Assembly (NCBI GenBank): GCA_015680685.1
Contig: MNCI01016614.1
Span: 188,438 to 252,437, forward strand
Reading direction: 5' to 3'
Length of the DNA stretch: 64,000 bases
Source of the DNA: Gnetum montanum
Lineage: Eukaryota; Streptophyta; Gnetopsida; Gnetales; Gnetaceae
Part shown: piece by piece, positions 11,940 through 24,900 of the stretch
Layout: each line of letters begins with the position of its first letter
Numbering within the stretch: the stretch's first letter is position 1
Position numbers and translations under genes: made by a program
The notes under the pieces: model-generated
What the model was told of the DNA's origin: nothing
The model's input: the letters and a program-made list of their open reading frames with translations, nothing else
Database searches by the model: none

Positions 11940-14545
11940 CACAAAATTTACATCGACCCCTCCATGAAGCCTTGAAGACAACCACAGAGACGATTGAACC
12001 CAAAGCTGAAGCAAGTAGTTAAGGAAGAAATTGAACAACTTCTCAAGTTTGGGTTCCTATACCCCATTCCTAATAGTGAATAGGTTAGCCCCTTAGTTAT
12101 TGTGCCTAATAAGGGAGGAAAATGGAGGATGTGCATATATTTTAGGCTACTATATATGGTAACATTCAAAGATCAATTTCCAATGCTATTTGTCAACCAA
12201 GTCTTAAAGACCTTCGTAGGGCATCATTATTACAATTTTCTAGATGGATATAGTAGATATAAAAAAATACAAATAGCCGCAGAAGATCAAGCCAAGACTA
12301 CATTCACCAGTCCCTGGGGAACGTTTGCATACAAACAGATGCTGTTTAACTTGTGCAATGCCCCTGCAACATTTTAATGACTAGTTATAAGCATATTTCA
12401 AAAGCAGATAGGAAATGGCATGGAGGTCTTTATGTATGACTTCTCCACTTATGTAGCAAACTTTGATCAAGCCTTGAATTGATTAGAAAAAGTGTTGAAA
12501 AGATGTGTAGAAATCAATTTGAGGCTCAACTAGTAGAAAATCTATTTTATGGTCCAAAAAGGCATAGTACTAGGACATAAAATCTCACACACAGAGATAG
12601 AGGTAAACCTTGAGAAAATCAAAGTTATCCAAGGAATTACCTGTGAACCGAAAATTTTCAAAGATATTCAGTCATTCCTTGGACACATTGGCTATCATAG
12701 GAGATTTATTGAGAAATTTTCAAAGGTTTCCAAACCATTGGTAGAATTAACGAAAAAGGACATACCTTTCGAATGGACTAGGGAATGTGAATTAGCTTTC
12801 CAAACTCTAAAATAGAAGCTAGTAGAAACACCCATTCTACAAGCTCCTGACTGGTTCAAACCATTCCATATCATGACTGATGCATCCAACTATGCTGTAG
12901 GAGCCGTACTTACATAGTTAGATGACTAGAAACATCCTTATTACATCCACTGTGCAAGTAGAAGTATCGTTGGTGCACAACTTAACTACACTACCACAAA
13001 GAAAGAATTAATGGCTGTAGTGTTTGCACTAGAAAAGTTTAGACACTATGTATTGGGATATAAAGTATATATACATACAAATCATAGTACAATCTAGTTC
13101 TTCATGAATAAGCCAATGGTAAGCCCTCGTATCATATGATGACTTGTAATCTTACAAAAGTTCAATTTAATGATGATCGATCGCAAAGGCATTGAGAATG
13201 TAGTTGCTAATCATTTATCTCGGTTGCGATGGGACAATAAAGAGGATGAGTATCCAATTTCTAATCATTTCCCTAATGAATTCCTCTTTGTTGGTGTAAT
13301 GAATAATTAATCACCAATTGAGACAAATTGGTATAGTAGCATTCTTACCTATCTCCTCCCCCAACGAACACCACAAGAGTTAAACCTTAAGAAGAAACAA
13401 CAGTTTCTTCACCGAGCCAAGTAGTTTATGGAGATCAATGGAAAACTTTACAAAGTATGACCCAATGGCTTGGTTTGATGGTGTTTTCCCAATATAGATC
13501 AACTACGAGTTCTCCAAGATGTTCATGAGGGTCCTTGTGGGGGTCATTATGCTGGGAGATGAATGAACATCAAGATCTTACTTGTAGGATATTATTGGCC
13601 TACATTGTTTCAGGACATCCATCAATTTGTTCAATCTTGTAAGTGCTATCAACATGATGGGGGAATGAATGCTAGAATGAAGGGTCTGCAACAATGGATT
13701 CAACTATTAGAACCCTTCGACATTTGGGGAATTGATTTTATGGGGCCCATTACACCAATGTCCAATGGAAAAGATTATATCATAGTTGTGGTTGACTACC
13801 TAACAAAATGAGCTGAAGCAGCTACTGTTAAAGATTGTACATCATCTACAGCTGCACGATTTGTTCAACAAAAAATCGTGAATAGGTTTGGTGTGCTACA
13901 TGCACTTATTTTAGATAATGGTACACACTTCATAGGTGCAAATTTTTGGAAATTAATGCAATAACATAAATTGACTACACCATACCACCCCCAAGAAAAC
14001 AGTAAAGCAGAGGTCACCAATAGGGAGATTATGAAAATATTGATAAGAACTATTAGCAAGTATAGGTGAGACTGGAGCACTAAACTGAATTATGCTCTTT
14101 GGGCATATTGCTCCACATGGAAACTCCCTACAAGCTACTCTCCCTATGAGTTAGTGTACGAAAAGCTTCCAACACTTCCTATTCAAATTGAGATTCGTAC
14201 ACTATCCATGACATGTGACATCAACCTTGACCTTGATCTAGCACAGAAACAACAGTTAATAACCCTTAACTTGCTAGATGAAAACTGACTAGCTGCCTTA
14301 TCATCTAATGAATTCCACAAGACATTCAATAAACAATGTCATGACCTAAGAATTAGGAAAGTTAAATATCAACCAGGAGAGAAGGTTCTCTACTAAAATC
14401 CCACACATGTGTCACAATGTACTAAATTTCAAACACTATGGGAAGGAACTTATATTATTTATGCAACTTTTCCTTCAGGGGCCATGACAATATACAAAAA
14501 TGAGAGCCCAGATAAGAAAATATTGGTCAACGTCCAATAAACCAA
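11940..14545 (+). pseudogene. pol: L1 RT, RNase H and integrase (broken)
   Basis: RT has WRMCIYFRLL, NFLDGYSRY and FNLCNAPATF. The YxDD box reads FMYD (12429-12440), so the first catalytic Asp is lost. RNase H has HIMTDASNYAVGAVLT (about 12875) and HYVLGYKVYIHTNH. Integrase begins near 13500 with a Cys-His region (GGHYAGR; CKCYQHDGG), DFMGPITP and LDNGTHF (13912-13932), and ends by about 14545. Many TAG and TGA stops are present. It aligns collinearly with L2 pol, which confirms the family. Confidence 0.8.
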
Positions 14546-16630
14546 ACCTTTCCATGAGCTTAGGATAGCCAGTACACATGCTACCTCTACTAGTGGACAA
14601 CCCTGCTCACTATTTTGAATCTCCTCCTTCCAACTTAATTGTGGGGGAGATGGCCACTTGTGCTAACCATTCTAGGCCCTCAGTTCTTTTTAAATTTTTG
14701 TTTTACACATTTTTTTACATGTTTTTGTTTTATACATTTTTATTTTACACATTTTTGTTCTACACATTTTTGTTTTACACATTTTTATTTTATGCATTTT
14801 TCAAACTTTTCTTATTTTTATTTTACACCATTGTTCATATTTTTACTATTTCTTTGTTTGTTTGATTTAATTTTATTCATCATCCAATAAGTGCTCATGA
14901 TGGTGGATTGAATCATATCATATTAATTGCTAATGTTTGATTTTTACCTTTGAACTATGATGCTGATGTTAAGGTATGGTTCTTTTGGTAAAATAGGCAA
15001 TGAGTCCATGCCATACACTCATCCATACAACTCTATGGTATCCTTTGGCTTGGAATTGTATAATCCCCTTTTTCTAAGTAAACTTGTTAATGAATTGGTG
15101 GCTGGGTATTTTTCAAACCAAGGAAAGACTCAAAGGATGAAAACGGTATGACCTCAAGGGGATTCGATGCATTTGTGCTAGCCATTCTCTTGGATGCTTG
15201 GATGCTTTTTCTTGGGTTTTCCACCATTCTGATATTGTTCAAATATCAGGAAGTTGAGTGAATAAAAATAAGTCTTTGCATTGTGTGGTTCTCATGCAAA
15301 AGAAAAAAAATAAAAGAAAAAAAAAGAAAAAGAGAAAGAAAAAAAAAGTGAGAATTCAAAGCACATCCCTTAGACATGTTACTCAAAGAACTGGTTATGG
15401 AACTGGAAAGACATGTTACGCATGCCTAACGGTTCTCTCCAACTAATGCCCTTTCTCACTTTCTACTTCTCCATCTCGCTCTCCTTGGAATGCTGGTGAC
15501 TCTTTTTGGAAGCATTCTTATTGCTTCAAGTGGATGGATTGGTCAAGTGTGTTGATGTGAGGTCACTGGATGTGGTTTGTTTGAGTCTAGATTTGGGATG
15601 AGTTCTACTCAATCACATTAACCATAAAATACACAAGGGACTTTACACAACCTTGTTCTTGGGATTACATTCCATTCTCTCATCTCCATATTTCTTCCCA
15701 TTTTCCACCTCATTGCCAGTTCATCCTTAGTCTTTCTCTGGGTTGATGCATTGTTTTTCTTTGGTGAATTCTTGTGGGTAAGTTTTTAACTCTTGCTTCC
15801 AAATGACATTCCTAGAGCCTACGGACTCTTTTGTTTGTGGGTTTGTTAGGGCATTAAGTGCACAAGCCTAATTTGGGGGGGGGGACCCACTGACATTCCT
15901 TTTTGGTGCAATTGTTAACTTCTTTTCCTTAAACATTTCCTGCAATCAATTATTTCTTGTTTCATCCCCATCCATGACATCCATTTTATTGGCATTGTCG
16001 TTGTTATTTTTCCCATCTTTCATCTTATAGCTACCATAGGTTCACTCTTAGTCATGGGGGCCCTAGGAATTTTTTTTTAATTTTTCCATTCTACTATTTG
16101 CCTAACCCCTACACCTTGGGTAGTCACCAGTGATAAATCTCCAAACCAGTTTCTACCATAACCACAACTTAGCCAATGCACTTCATATCAAGGAAAGGTA
16201 TCAACTGTATTGTGCTTTATTAATCCTTGCTCATTTATGACTATGTTATGTGTGTAGATCATACGAATAATGGACTGGGCTTAGAGGAAGCACTCAGGAT
16301 GGACCGGAATTGGAGCATTAACGAAAGGAGCAAGTTTGATGGTGTGACTATGGATAAATAATGGAAGATGCAATCTCGGCATTGGTGGCAACACGCTTCA
16401 TCTTCTTTCTCTCTCTATTTCTCTTCAAGCTGCCAAATAAAGGCTTGGATGTAATTTATCAATGAGTGTTCATCACAATGGTCATGAATACTAATGTTTT
16501 AATATGCTTATTCATCTGTTCACTGGGCATGTTGAGTTTTTTATCCCATTCCAGTCTCAGTTGTCATTTACTCAATAATCCCATACCTTCCCAATATTTT
16601 GTAAGGAACTCGAGGACAAGTTTTCATTCA
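14546..16630 (+). other. Non-coding 3' region of L1
   Basis: Two kilobases between integrase and the LTR. Athila elements often carry an env-like frame here, but none is visible. The segment aligns in patches with L2 39085-41085 (CCCACTGACATTCC; TTAACTCTTG...AATGACATTCC). It holds a T-rich tandem array, an A/G-rich run at 15298-15350 and a G10 run near 15876. Confidence 0.6.
14690..14835 (+). repeat. T-rich tandem array (TTTTGTTTTACACAT)
   Basis: Eight or so units of about 16 bp resembling TTTTGTTTTACACAT lie just after integrase. L2 has a shorter version at 39190-39290. The hydrophobic Phe-rich peptides read from it are a by-product of the repeat. Confidence 0.75.
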
Positions 16631-16642
16631 GTTGTGGGGTTA
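16631..16642 (+). promoter_or_regulatory. Polypurine tract of L1
   Basis: GTTGTGGGGTTA lies directly before the LTR start TGATGAAC at 16643. The L2 counterpart is GTCATGGGGGTA at 41086-41097. Confidence 0.6.
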
Positions 16643-17476
16643 TGATGAACTGTGGTATCGGGGCTGTGATATTGCATCTGCGATATCAAGTCTACAATAT
16701 CAGAGCCTACCATTCAATGTCGGATACCCGATATCGGGACCTATCTCCTTGCCTATAAATAAGAGGCAAGCGCACTTGGTTTTGCAGTAGTTAGTTAAAA
16801 CCTTAGCCAAACTCTTTCCTTTTCTTCCTCCCAAAGTTAGAATTATTTCTACATGCCTGTAGTAGGAGTCATAAAGTGAACGTATCTTTATTTGAGGATT
16901 GTGTACATGAGCATACCTTGTGTATGGCAATAAAGATGAACTTTATGATAAACCTTGTAGCATCCAAAGTAGATTAATTAGTGTTAATTGATGTTATTAA
17001 ATGCTTTCCTAGTTAATTAATGTCTTCTCTCACCCTACACTTTCTTATGTAAATACGCTTAGTATGACTACTTCAAGCATGTGTGTAACACTTGGTAACC
17101 CAGTAACAACTAGTATTTGGTAATCCCAACAATGTTGCACTGGTTCAGGATGTGTATGGAAAGTGGGAATGGATGCTAGTGTTAGGATTAGTTAGAACTT
17201 AGTTAATGAGTAGTTAAGTTAAATTAGTCACTTAGTTATCTCTCTCCTCCCTTATTAGCATAGGACATAAAAAATAAAAGGTATAAAAATCATATGCCTC
17301 AAGCTTACTTAACCATACAATCATGACATACAAGTAAGTTTGGGAAGACAATGATTAACCAACCCATCCTTGTTCCATAGAGACACATAAGTACTTAGTC
17401 CTTGGAATTTGATCAGATCATGCATGAAATGCTCATATTCGTATGGTTGAGTGTAGGGGTACCTCGCCGCTCATCA
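16643..17476 (+). repeat. 3' LTR of L1
   Basis: An 834-bp LTR from TGATGAAC to CGCTCATCA. U3 has several GATATC-like palindromes (CTGCGATATCAAG, CCCGATATCGGG). The TATA box TATAAATA is at 16754-16761 and AATAAA at 16929-16934. It ends TGAGTGTAGGGGTACCTCGC then CGCTCATCA, as in L2. It is about 240 bp shorter than the L2 3' LTR because the triplicated block found there is missing. Confidence 0.85.
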
Positions 17477-17657
17477 ATTGTCAACGTAGTCATTGAGCAA
17501 GTCTAGAATGTAATCATTAAAGATATACGTCATTGCACATTGGTAGGTTGCTTCTACATTCTTTAGTCTAAAGGACATCATTGTATATCAAAATGTACCT
17601 CAAGGGATCATGAAAGTTGTGCTGAGCTAATGCTCTAGGTTGATCTAAATTTGATTG
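17477..17657 (-). pseudogene. G: RT fragment of an older Tat-like element
   Basis: The minus strand reads RT motifs in order: NQI, TTFMIP, YTMMSFRLKN, ATYQCAMTYIF, LLNDYVDN. It matches T1-T3 RT closely but sits alone between the L1 LTR and the F LTR. It is the host copy into which L1 inserted (just after the YVDD codons) and into which F inserted (at 17657/17658). The rest of G must lie beyond the inserted elements, outside the window. Confidence 0.8.
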
Positions 17658-18977
17658 TGAAACACCCCAAAATTCGAAGGCATGCCTACTTCACCAAGTC
17701 TTTGCAATTCGCGTAGCATTACGGAAGTTCTTTAGGAGATGGACGCTCTGATGTTTAGACTATTCAACTCGGAAGGTTTTCTACCCTAGGTGTCAACAGG
17801 CTAAATGGATTTTCCAGCCTGCCCACCTAACTAGTTCATCCGGCCGATAGCGCACGTAAGAGCGGTGCGCAGAATTGTTGGCAGTGCTCAGAACGCACAA
17901 AATGCTTCAGCAAGTTTTCTAAGTCAAGGAGTTTTGCTACGCTACAATACGCTATATAGCATAGCAAACTTCAGGAAACGTTTGTAGAAGCACAGTGCTA
18001 CGCTATGCTATGCTACGCATCATAGCAAAAGCTAGAAGATCAGTCCCCTCAGTTGACTTCAAGTCCTTCAGCAATGTCTCCTTCCATCAGAAAGCAGCGA
18101 ACTTGGCCAGAAACAGGCCATGTTGGCTGCTATGCTACACTAAGCTACATGGTGCCACGTGGCATAGCAATTCTACAAAAGTGACAGAAGGCATCTGAAA
18201 GGGCAGGACTAGCAAGTTCGCATCTTCGTAGTGCAAAAGGCAAAGTTTGCAGGTTGGCGATGTTTTTTGCGACTAAGGCCAGTTGCTATGCTATGATACA
18301 CTATGTAGCATAGCATAGCATAGCAAATATGCAATAAATGGTTAGCATGCTTCAAAGGCTTCCAATGCATGCAACAGGACACAACGTAAACTTTTTGCTT
18401 CAAACCGATGGCTATGCTACGCCGTGTAAGCATAGCACAATGTAACAAGATGCTACACTATGCCAAACATGCTATGCTGCAAAGCATAGTAGAGCATGGC
18501 AAGCAGTTACGCTACATCAATGTAGTTCACCTAATTGCCCCATTTCTTTGACAGTGCAATTACAATGTGGCAGGATTGTAATTACAGCATGGCAGGCTCG
18601 GCCAATGGTCATGTAGTCACATGCAGCATAGATAGGTCAGCATAAGCCCAGGGCACATGGTGTCCAAAATGCATCTTTTGTGTGCCCTTGGTCCTATAAA
18701 TACCCTATGGAGCAACAATCAAAGGCCCCTAGTCCAGTTTTTTTTTGGCATTTTGGTCGGCTAACAATTTTGTTGGCTAACAAGCAAAAATGTTAGTGTC
18801 GTAACCTTGAGCATTGTAAGCTTTCTGTTTGACATTGTAAACAGTTAACACTCTCAGTTGGCATTTTGTTCTGCTCTTTTCTACCACCTTGGTAGCACTT
18901 CGCATTGTTAACGCTTGAGTCCGCATTCAAGCACACAGCCGTCTTGCTCTACATGTCTTGGTTACTCTCGGGATCTC
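17658..18977 (+). repeat. F: plus-strand T-type LTR, cut by T2 insertion
   Basis: Starts TGAAACACCCC and aligns in the same sense with the minus-strand T2 LTR (TTCACCAAGtctTTGCAATTC; CCCTTGGTCCTATAAATACC; GTAAGCTTTCTGTTTGACA; CTTGGTTACTCTCGGGATCTC). TATAAATA lies at 18695-18702. It stops abruptly at 18977, where T2 begins in the opposite direction. The remaining piece should continue after the far end of T2, beyond the window. Whether F is a 5', 3' or solo LTR cannot be told. The bases before it (GATTG) are its candidate target duplication. Confidence 0.75.
18973..18977. repeat. Candidate target duplication of T2 (ATCTC)
   Basis: ATCTC is the last five bases of F before the T2 LTR end. The partner copy should follow the 5' LTR of T2 outside the window, so it is unconfirmed. 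Confidence 0.45.
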
Positions 18978-20638
18978 TGTAGGATTCGAAAAAGTCAATG
19001 GTTGGAAAACACTGAGGGGTCGGTGGGCATGATAGTTTTGACCTCATACCCATGGGATGGTTGTGCTGGGTGTGTGTGCAGATACGGGGCACCCTGAACG
19101 GTCTGGTCGATTAGATAGGGACTTAATCAACGTCTATATAGCCTTTTGCAACATATAATTTTGAAACGGGGAAGAAAATGTGCAATAATTTTTGAAAGTA
19201 AATAAAGCAGAAAACAATGTAACACATGACAATAATTAGGAAAAAAAGTAAAATGTAGTTAGAAAAGTACACCACTTTGAAGCTACAAGTTTGCTTTGTC
19301 AGGGTGGATACAGTCGGTTGCACAGCGTGATGGAGTGTAGAGATCCCGAGAGTAACCAAGGCGCGTAAAGAAAAGCAGGTTGTGCGCTTGGGCGTGGACT
19401 CAGGTGCTGATAGTGTGGGGATTCTACCATGGTGGGAGAAAAGTGACAGAACAAAATGTTAGATGGAAATGCTAATTGTTTGCAGTGTCAAATAGAAAGC
19501 TTACAATGCTTGATGTTATAATATTCCAGGAAGAGAGCTTGAATCGCCAGAGAGAGGAGAAGTAGGACACTTGACAAAAAATTCAAACCGAATCGGAACT
19601 GTTAGATACCCAACTGGAACTGCTAGATACCGAACCCTTTGAGTGTTGCTCATTGGGGTACTTATAGGACCAAGGGCATGCTAAAGAGGCGGTTCGGACG
19701 CCACATGCCTTGGGACTTCATTGACTTTCTTGTGCTGCACGTGCTAGTATTACCGTTGGATGTGCATGAACGTTGTGATTATGAGTTTGCAATGCTACAA
19801 CTGTGAGCCCGCCACACCGTAATTGCATCGTAAATGTCTGGAGATGTGTGCCAATGGTCCAATTAGGTGAAGTGCATTGATGTTGCACAATGACCCGCAT
19901 GCTTTGCTGTGTGTCGTAGCGTAGCATGCTCAGTGTAGCGTAGCATGTTGTCTTGTTTTTCACTACACATATGCTACACACTTACTACGCTATGCTACAC
20001 TATGTAGCGTAGCATCTGGCCTTAGTCATGAAAACTTGGCCAATCTGCAAACCTTGCTTCCTACACTGGGGAACTTGCAACCTTGCTGGTCTCATCCCTT
20101 GAGCTACCTTCTGTCTCTTCCACAGGATTGCTACGCCTTGCTGCGCCATGTAGCTCAGCGTAGCATAGCAGCAGACATGGTCCACCGCTTCCTAACGGAA
20201 AGGGACATTGTTGAAGGACTTGAAGTTGGGTCATGAAACTAGTTGTACAGTTGTTGCTATGCTATGCTACACTACATAGCATAGCATAGCATGGCACTTC
20301 GCTCTGCAAATGTTTTCTGAAGCTTGCTACGCTACATAGTGGGGCGTAGCGTAGCGTAGCAGAGTTCGTGACTTAGAAAACTTGCCAAACTATTTCGCCA
20401 ATCCAGAATGCTGATGCCAACTCCATGCATAATTTCTGAGCAGGATGTTGGCTAGGTGGACTACTTGGATGGACAGGCAGGATGGTCTGTAGAGCCTGTT
20501 CATGTCCAAAGTGGAAAATTTGCCGAACTGGTCAGCCTGAACTCAGAGTGTTCTCCTGCTGAAGAACTACCATAACGTCACATGAATTGCAATGCTTGGT
20601 GAAGCAAGAATGACCTTGCATTTTTTTGGGATATTTCA
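18978..20638 (-). repeat. 3' LTR of T2
   Basis: A 1,661-bp LTR on the minus strand, from TGAAATATCCC at 20638 to CCTACA at 18978. It aligns with F throughout. The TATA-like box is TATAAGTA (19666-19659). It contains long clusters of GCTATGCTA/TAGCATAGC inverted repeats (for example 19910-20010 and 20254-20370). The expected terminal TGTAATG is TGTAGGA. Confidence 0.8.
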
Positions 20639-20653
20639 TTGGCCCCTCTTTGT
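20639..20653 (-). promoter_or_regulatory. Polypurine tract of T2
   Basis: On the minus strand ACAAAGAGGGGCCAA lies directly before the LTR start TGAAAT. It is the same tract as in T1 and T3, which fixes the element's orientation. Confidence 0.85.
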
Positions 20654-21699
20654 CGATGTCTGGAGAACTGGCTCTATAGACGTTGGTAAAGAATACGAAA
20701 CACCATAGCAGGAAAAGTGCTAGGGTTGTCACTCGGTGAGTGTCAAGATGTCGCTTGACTGCACTTGAGAGTGTTGCATTGGAGTGAAGAGGTGAAGCAG
20801 GGAGAAAGAAGGCACAGGAGAAGGGCAAGGATGAGGTTTAGCTAAATCCCTTATCAGAGTGCTTTGAGAAAGTTGTGTGCATTTTCACCTTTTCTTCAGC
20901 TATCCTTCGACCTCCCGTAGGACATGTGTCTTTTCCAGGATGAGTTGCGTTACATTTGTGTAGGGTTTCGACCTATCTACAAATTTGTTCCATGTGGTGA
21001 GCTATGTTACATGCATCATGGAACTTGCACTGGTGTTTCCCAGGTGGCGAGCTGCGTTATGCGTGCCATGGGAGTTTGCACTCTGTAGTAGCCAAGCTAG
21101 TCGAGGCGCTCACTTTACGGCGCTGTAGCATTTGCTGCTATCTTAAGACGTGCCCCCAAGAGCAAAGGTCTTGCTAACTGCTAGAACTATTAAATCAATT
21201 GGAAATCATTGCTAGTGTACGATGTCCAAAGTAGGAAGGCTAGCAATGGCCTTGGCAGCATCGACATGGAGGAACCGACCTCGGAGGTGCTGCTGTGAGT
21301 GCGGATGCACTAGAATCCCTGCTAGAGGCATGCATTCCCAGTTTAGCTATGGGATTAGATACCACATAGCCAAACATTGTTGGTAGGGTGCTAAAGGATA
21401 ATAATATTATGGCTGGCCCACAATACTGTTAGAACTCCAGCTATAGGCACTGGTCTAGGAGCTACCGTTAGGGCAAGGGGCCGTGGCGACGGGAGGTCTG
21501 GAGGGCTACTGTAATGCCCTATGACATCTCCAAAGGATTATCATGATGCCAAGGGTGGCGGCATCACCTATGTTCTAGACTGTGTTTCCATTGTGTTGTG
21601 AACTGCATTTTGGAGCTGCGACGACCCACCCGCACGTTGGCATCATGCCTGCTCGTTTGATGTGTACTTGGTGTTGGTGCATGTTGGGGATGTGACGCG
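20654..21699 (-). other. Non-coding 3' region of T2
   Basis: About 1 kb between PPT and repeat array, equivalent to 6201-7400 in T1. The part nearest the PPT shares GGTGTTTCGTATTCTTT with T1. No coding potential is visible. Confidence 0.55.
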
Positions 21700-21895
21700 A
21701 ACCCAGTTTTAGGTCTTGGTAGACCGTGTGCTGGTTTATGGTCCCAGCGGACCGCTGTGCTAGTTTAAGGTCCCAACAGAACATACATGCTAGTTTAACG
21801 TCGTAGAGGACGGTGGTCAATGCCACTAGTTTAACATCAGTGTGGACGTTGCTCGGTGCCATTGCTAGTTTATCGTCATAGCGGATGGTGGTGTC
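21700..21895 (-). repeat. Hairpin-type tandem repeats after T2 integrase
   Basis: Six or seven units on the plus strand read as CTAGTTTA plus a short stem-loop: GGTCTTGGTAGACC, GGTCCCAGCGGACC, CGTCGTAGAGGACG, ATCGTCATAGCGGAT. Stems of four or five bases flank loops of about six. Position and core match the T1 (5302-6200) and T3 (58115-58520) arrays. Confidence 0.75.
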
Positions 21896-21907
21896 AGCTG
21901 TTGTGCT

Positions 21908-24900
21908 TCAGATGTAGTACGGCTTGAGGTACGAGTGATTCACCAGGTTTGCAAACTCATTGCCGTCCATGTCCGCCAGCTTGAATGCTCCATTCCCAAA
22001 GGCTTTAGTGACCATGTAAGGACCTTCCCAGTTGGCTGAGAATTTTCTCACGTGCTCTTGGACGGCCTTGAGGATGAGGTATCCCTTTTGCACTGGCCGT
22101 CGATGTGGGTTTGCATGATGCTTCTGTTGCTACTTTCTTTGGTAGTGCTCAATGCATCTCAGCGTCTGCGCATGCTCCTCATCTATTAAGTCGAGGTTGA
22201 TGATTTGCAACTCGTTGTTCTGGGCTTTGCTCATGACATCAGATAGGATCATCCAAAGTGAAGGTACCTATAACTCAAGAGGCAATACAACTTTAGATCT
22301 ATAAACAAGACTATAGGGAGTCTTACTTGTGGTTGTTTTGCACGTTGTTTGGTAGGCCCACAGGACGTAGAGGATTTGCTCGTGCCACTGCCTCTTGCTA
22401 TTTTTAAGCATCCACTTCAGCAAGTTGATGATGGACTTATTTGTAGCCTTTGCCTGTCCGTCTGCCTATGGATAATAGGGGGAGGAGAATGATTGTTTAA
22501 TGCCTAGATTGCTGCAGAAGGTTCAGGTTTTCATACTATTGAACTGTAGCCCATTGTTGGTCACAATAGTCATTGGAAGCCTAATTTTGGTTACGATGTT
22601 GTCTAGAATGAAATGGCAGATTTGTTGAGATGTCGTCTTCCTTAGGGGGATAGCTTCCACCCACTTGGTAAAGTACTCAATGGTGGTGATAATGAAACTA
22701 TGCCCCACAGAGGACTTAGGTGTGATAGGCCCTATGAGGTCTACTCCCCATCATTGGAAGCGCCACATGATTTGTGTTGGATGTAGGTCTGTAGGTGCTA
22801 CATGTATGAGATTTGCATATCTCTAGCACATGCCACATGTCTTGACTTTTGATAGGCAGTCACACTTCATGTGAGGCTAGTAGTACCCTAGGCATCTAAT
22901 CTTCGTAGCCATAGCCCTAGGTGCTATGTGTCCACTGCACAGCCCCTCGTGCACTTCATTAACTACCTTTTGCGCCTACTCCCCACCCACACATGCTAGC
23001 AGTATCTTGTTGTAGGAACGTCGGCACATGGCATCATTTCCCATGAGCACGTATTTCCAAGAATGCCTATGGATTACATCTCTTTGAGCAGATGTCAATC
23101 CACCTTGGGGTTCGCCATGCTATAGGTAAGCCTTAATGTCGGCATACCACTCCTAGGTATTTGCAACATTGACAGAGGCCACATGTTCCTCTTGAGTGAT
23201 AGGCTCTACGCATTTGATAATTAAAGTTGGCAGGTTTGCCAAGGAATGTGATGGAATATTTAACACAAGGGTAGCTAAGGAATTTTCTAAGGTGTTCTCG
23301 TTGTGTGGCACATGTCACACATCTATGGTCGCAAACTACTTAAGAAGGGTTTTTGCTAGGTCATAGTAGGGTTGTAGGTGCGTAGCCTTGTAGGTGTAGA
23401 CCTCAGTGATTTGATTCATGACTAGTTGTGAATCTCCCCGGATTGCCAGGTATTGTATGTGCAGTGCTTGGGAAGTTAAGAGGCATCTGAGTAGCCCTTC
23501 ATATTTTGCCACATTTTTGGTGCAAGGGAACACAAAACGATAAGTGAATGGATGCATTTCACCAGAAGGGAATATGATGATGGTAGCTGCGCTACCTCCT
23601 CTCATGGTTGATGTGCCGTCGAAATGTAAAGTGGCTTCGAAATGCGATGGGACCATATTGATATTGCTAACATGCTCATCTAGGAATTCGGGGTCTATGG
23701 TAGCCTGGTCATCGATGGGCAAGGACATGAGTTGGATCGCTATGGCTTGACCCTTCGTCGACAATTGACTTACATAGTGTAAATCGATCTCCACAGTTAT
23801 TGCTTTCCATCGGGCTATCTTGCTACTTTCGTATAGGTTGTTAGTGATAACGCAAAGCATATTGCTTTTGCAAATGATGTTGGTTGTACTACGGAATAGG
23901 TAATGCCTCCACTTTTTTAGTGCGAACACTAAGGCAAGGAAATTTCTCTCCACTTCGTTGTATCTTGCCTCGTGCGCTATTAATGCATGGCTCAGGTAAT
24001 ACACTGGTCTCTCAGAACCGTCGTCTTGCTTTTGACATAGCAGTGTTACGATAGATGTGTCGGTGGTGGCGAGGTAGATGAAGAAGGGTTTGTTTCTTTT
24101 TGGTGGATGCACGGTTGGGAGGTGTAAAAGCTCCTTCTTTAGGTCATCAAAGGCTTGTTGACACCGGGTTGTCCACTCAAAGTTAACCCCCTTCTTTAGA
24201 AGATGTTGCATGGGGTGTAACTTGTTGGTCAACCTTGCTATGAACCTTTGAATGAACTGTATCCTACCTTGCAAACCACGTAGCTCCTTAAGGTTTGTGG
24301 AAGGTGCCAGGTTGACAATGGCCTTGACTTTGTCAGGGTCCACTTGTATTCCAGCCTCTAATACTACAAACCCTAACATGCATCTAGTTTTCACCCCGAA
24401 GACACACTTCTTAGGATTGAGGTGCAAGTTGTGCAATTGGCAGCACTTGAGGACTATTCCTAGGTCGCGTGGGTGATCAGCTGCATCCTTGGACTTGACA
24501 GCTATATCATCCACATAGTAATTTAACATTTCTAGGATATAGTCGCTGAAGATGTAGGTCATGTCTCACTGGTAGGTTGCTCCAGCATTCTTGAGCCCAA
24601 AAGACATCATGGTGTAGTAGAAGGTCCCCCATGGAGTCATGAAGGTTGTTGATAGCTGGTGCTTTGGGTTAATGTGGATTTGGTTATATCCATAGAAATC
24701 ATCCATAAAGGATAATACAACATGACCAGTCGTGGTTTCAATGAGCTAATCGATGATTGGAAGTGGGAAGTTGTCCTTGATCATTACCTTGTTCAAGTCC
24801 CAGAAGTCTATACAGATGCGTATTCCTCCTGTTTTCTTTGAAACTACAATGATGTTAGACACCCAGTCTGAGTAGTCAACTATGCAGATGAAACTAGCTT

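Larger units (their letters stand above)
9007..17476 (+). mobile_element. L1: Athila-like Ty3/gypsy retrotransposon, right part
   Basis: A plus-strand element from within gag to its 3' LTR. The 5' LTR, PBS and gag start must lie left of the window, because T1 is inserted in gag at 9006/9007. Gag, protease, RT, RNase H and integrase align along their length with L2 (33110-39080). The ends match L2: PPT-like TGTGGGGTTA, LTR TGATGA...TCATCA. L1 is much more decayed than L2, with dozens of stops, so it is the older copy. Confidence 0.85.

Noticed and set aside
14578-14890. Hydrophobic frame with Phe/Tyr-rich membrane-like segments, possibly env
   Set aside because: It is the translation of the TTTTGTTTTACACAT tandem array, open in more than one frame, and not preserved in L2.
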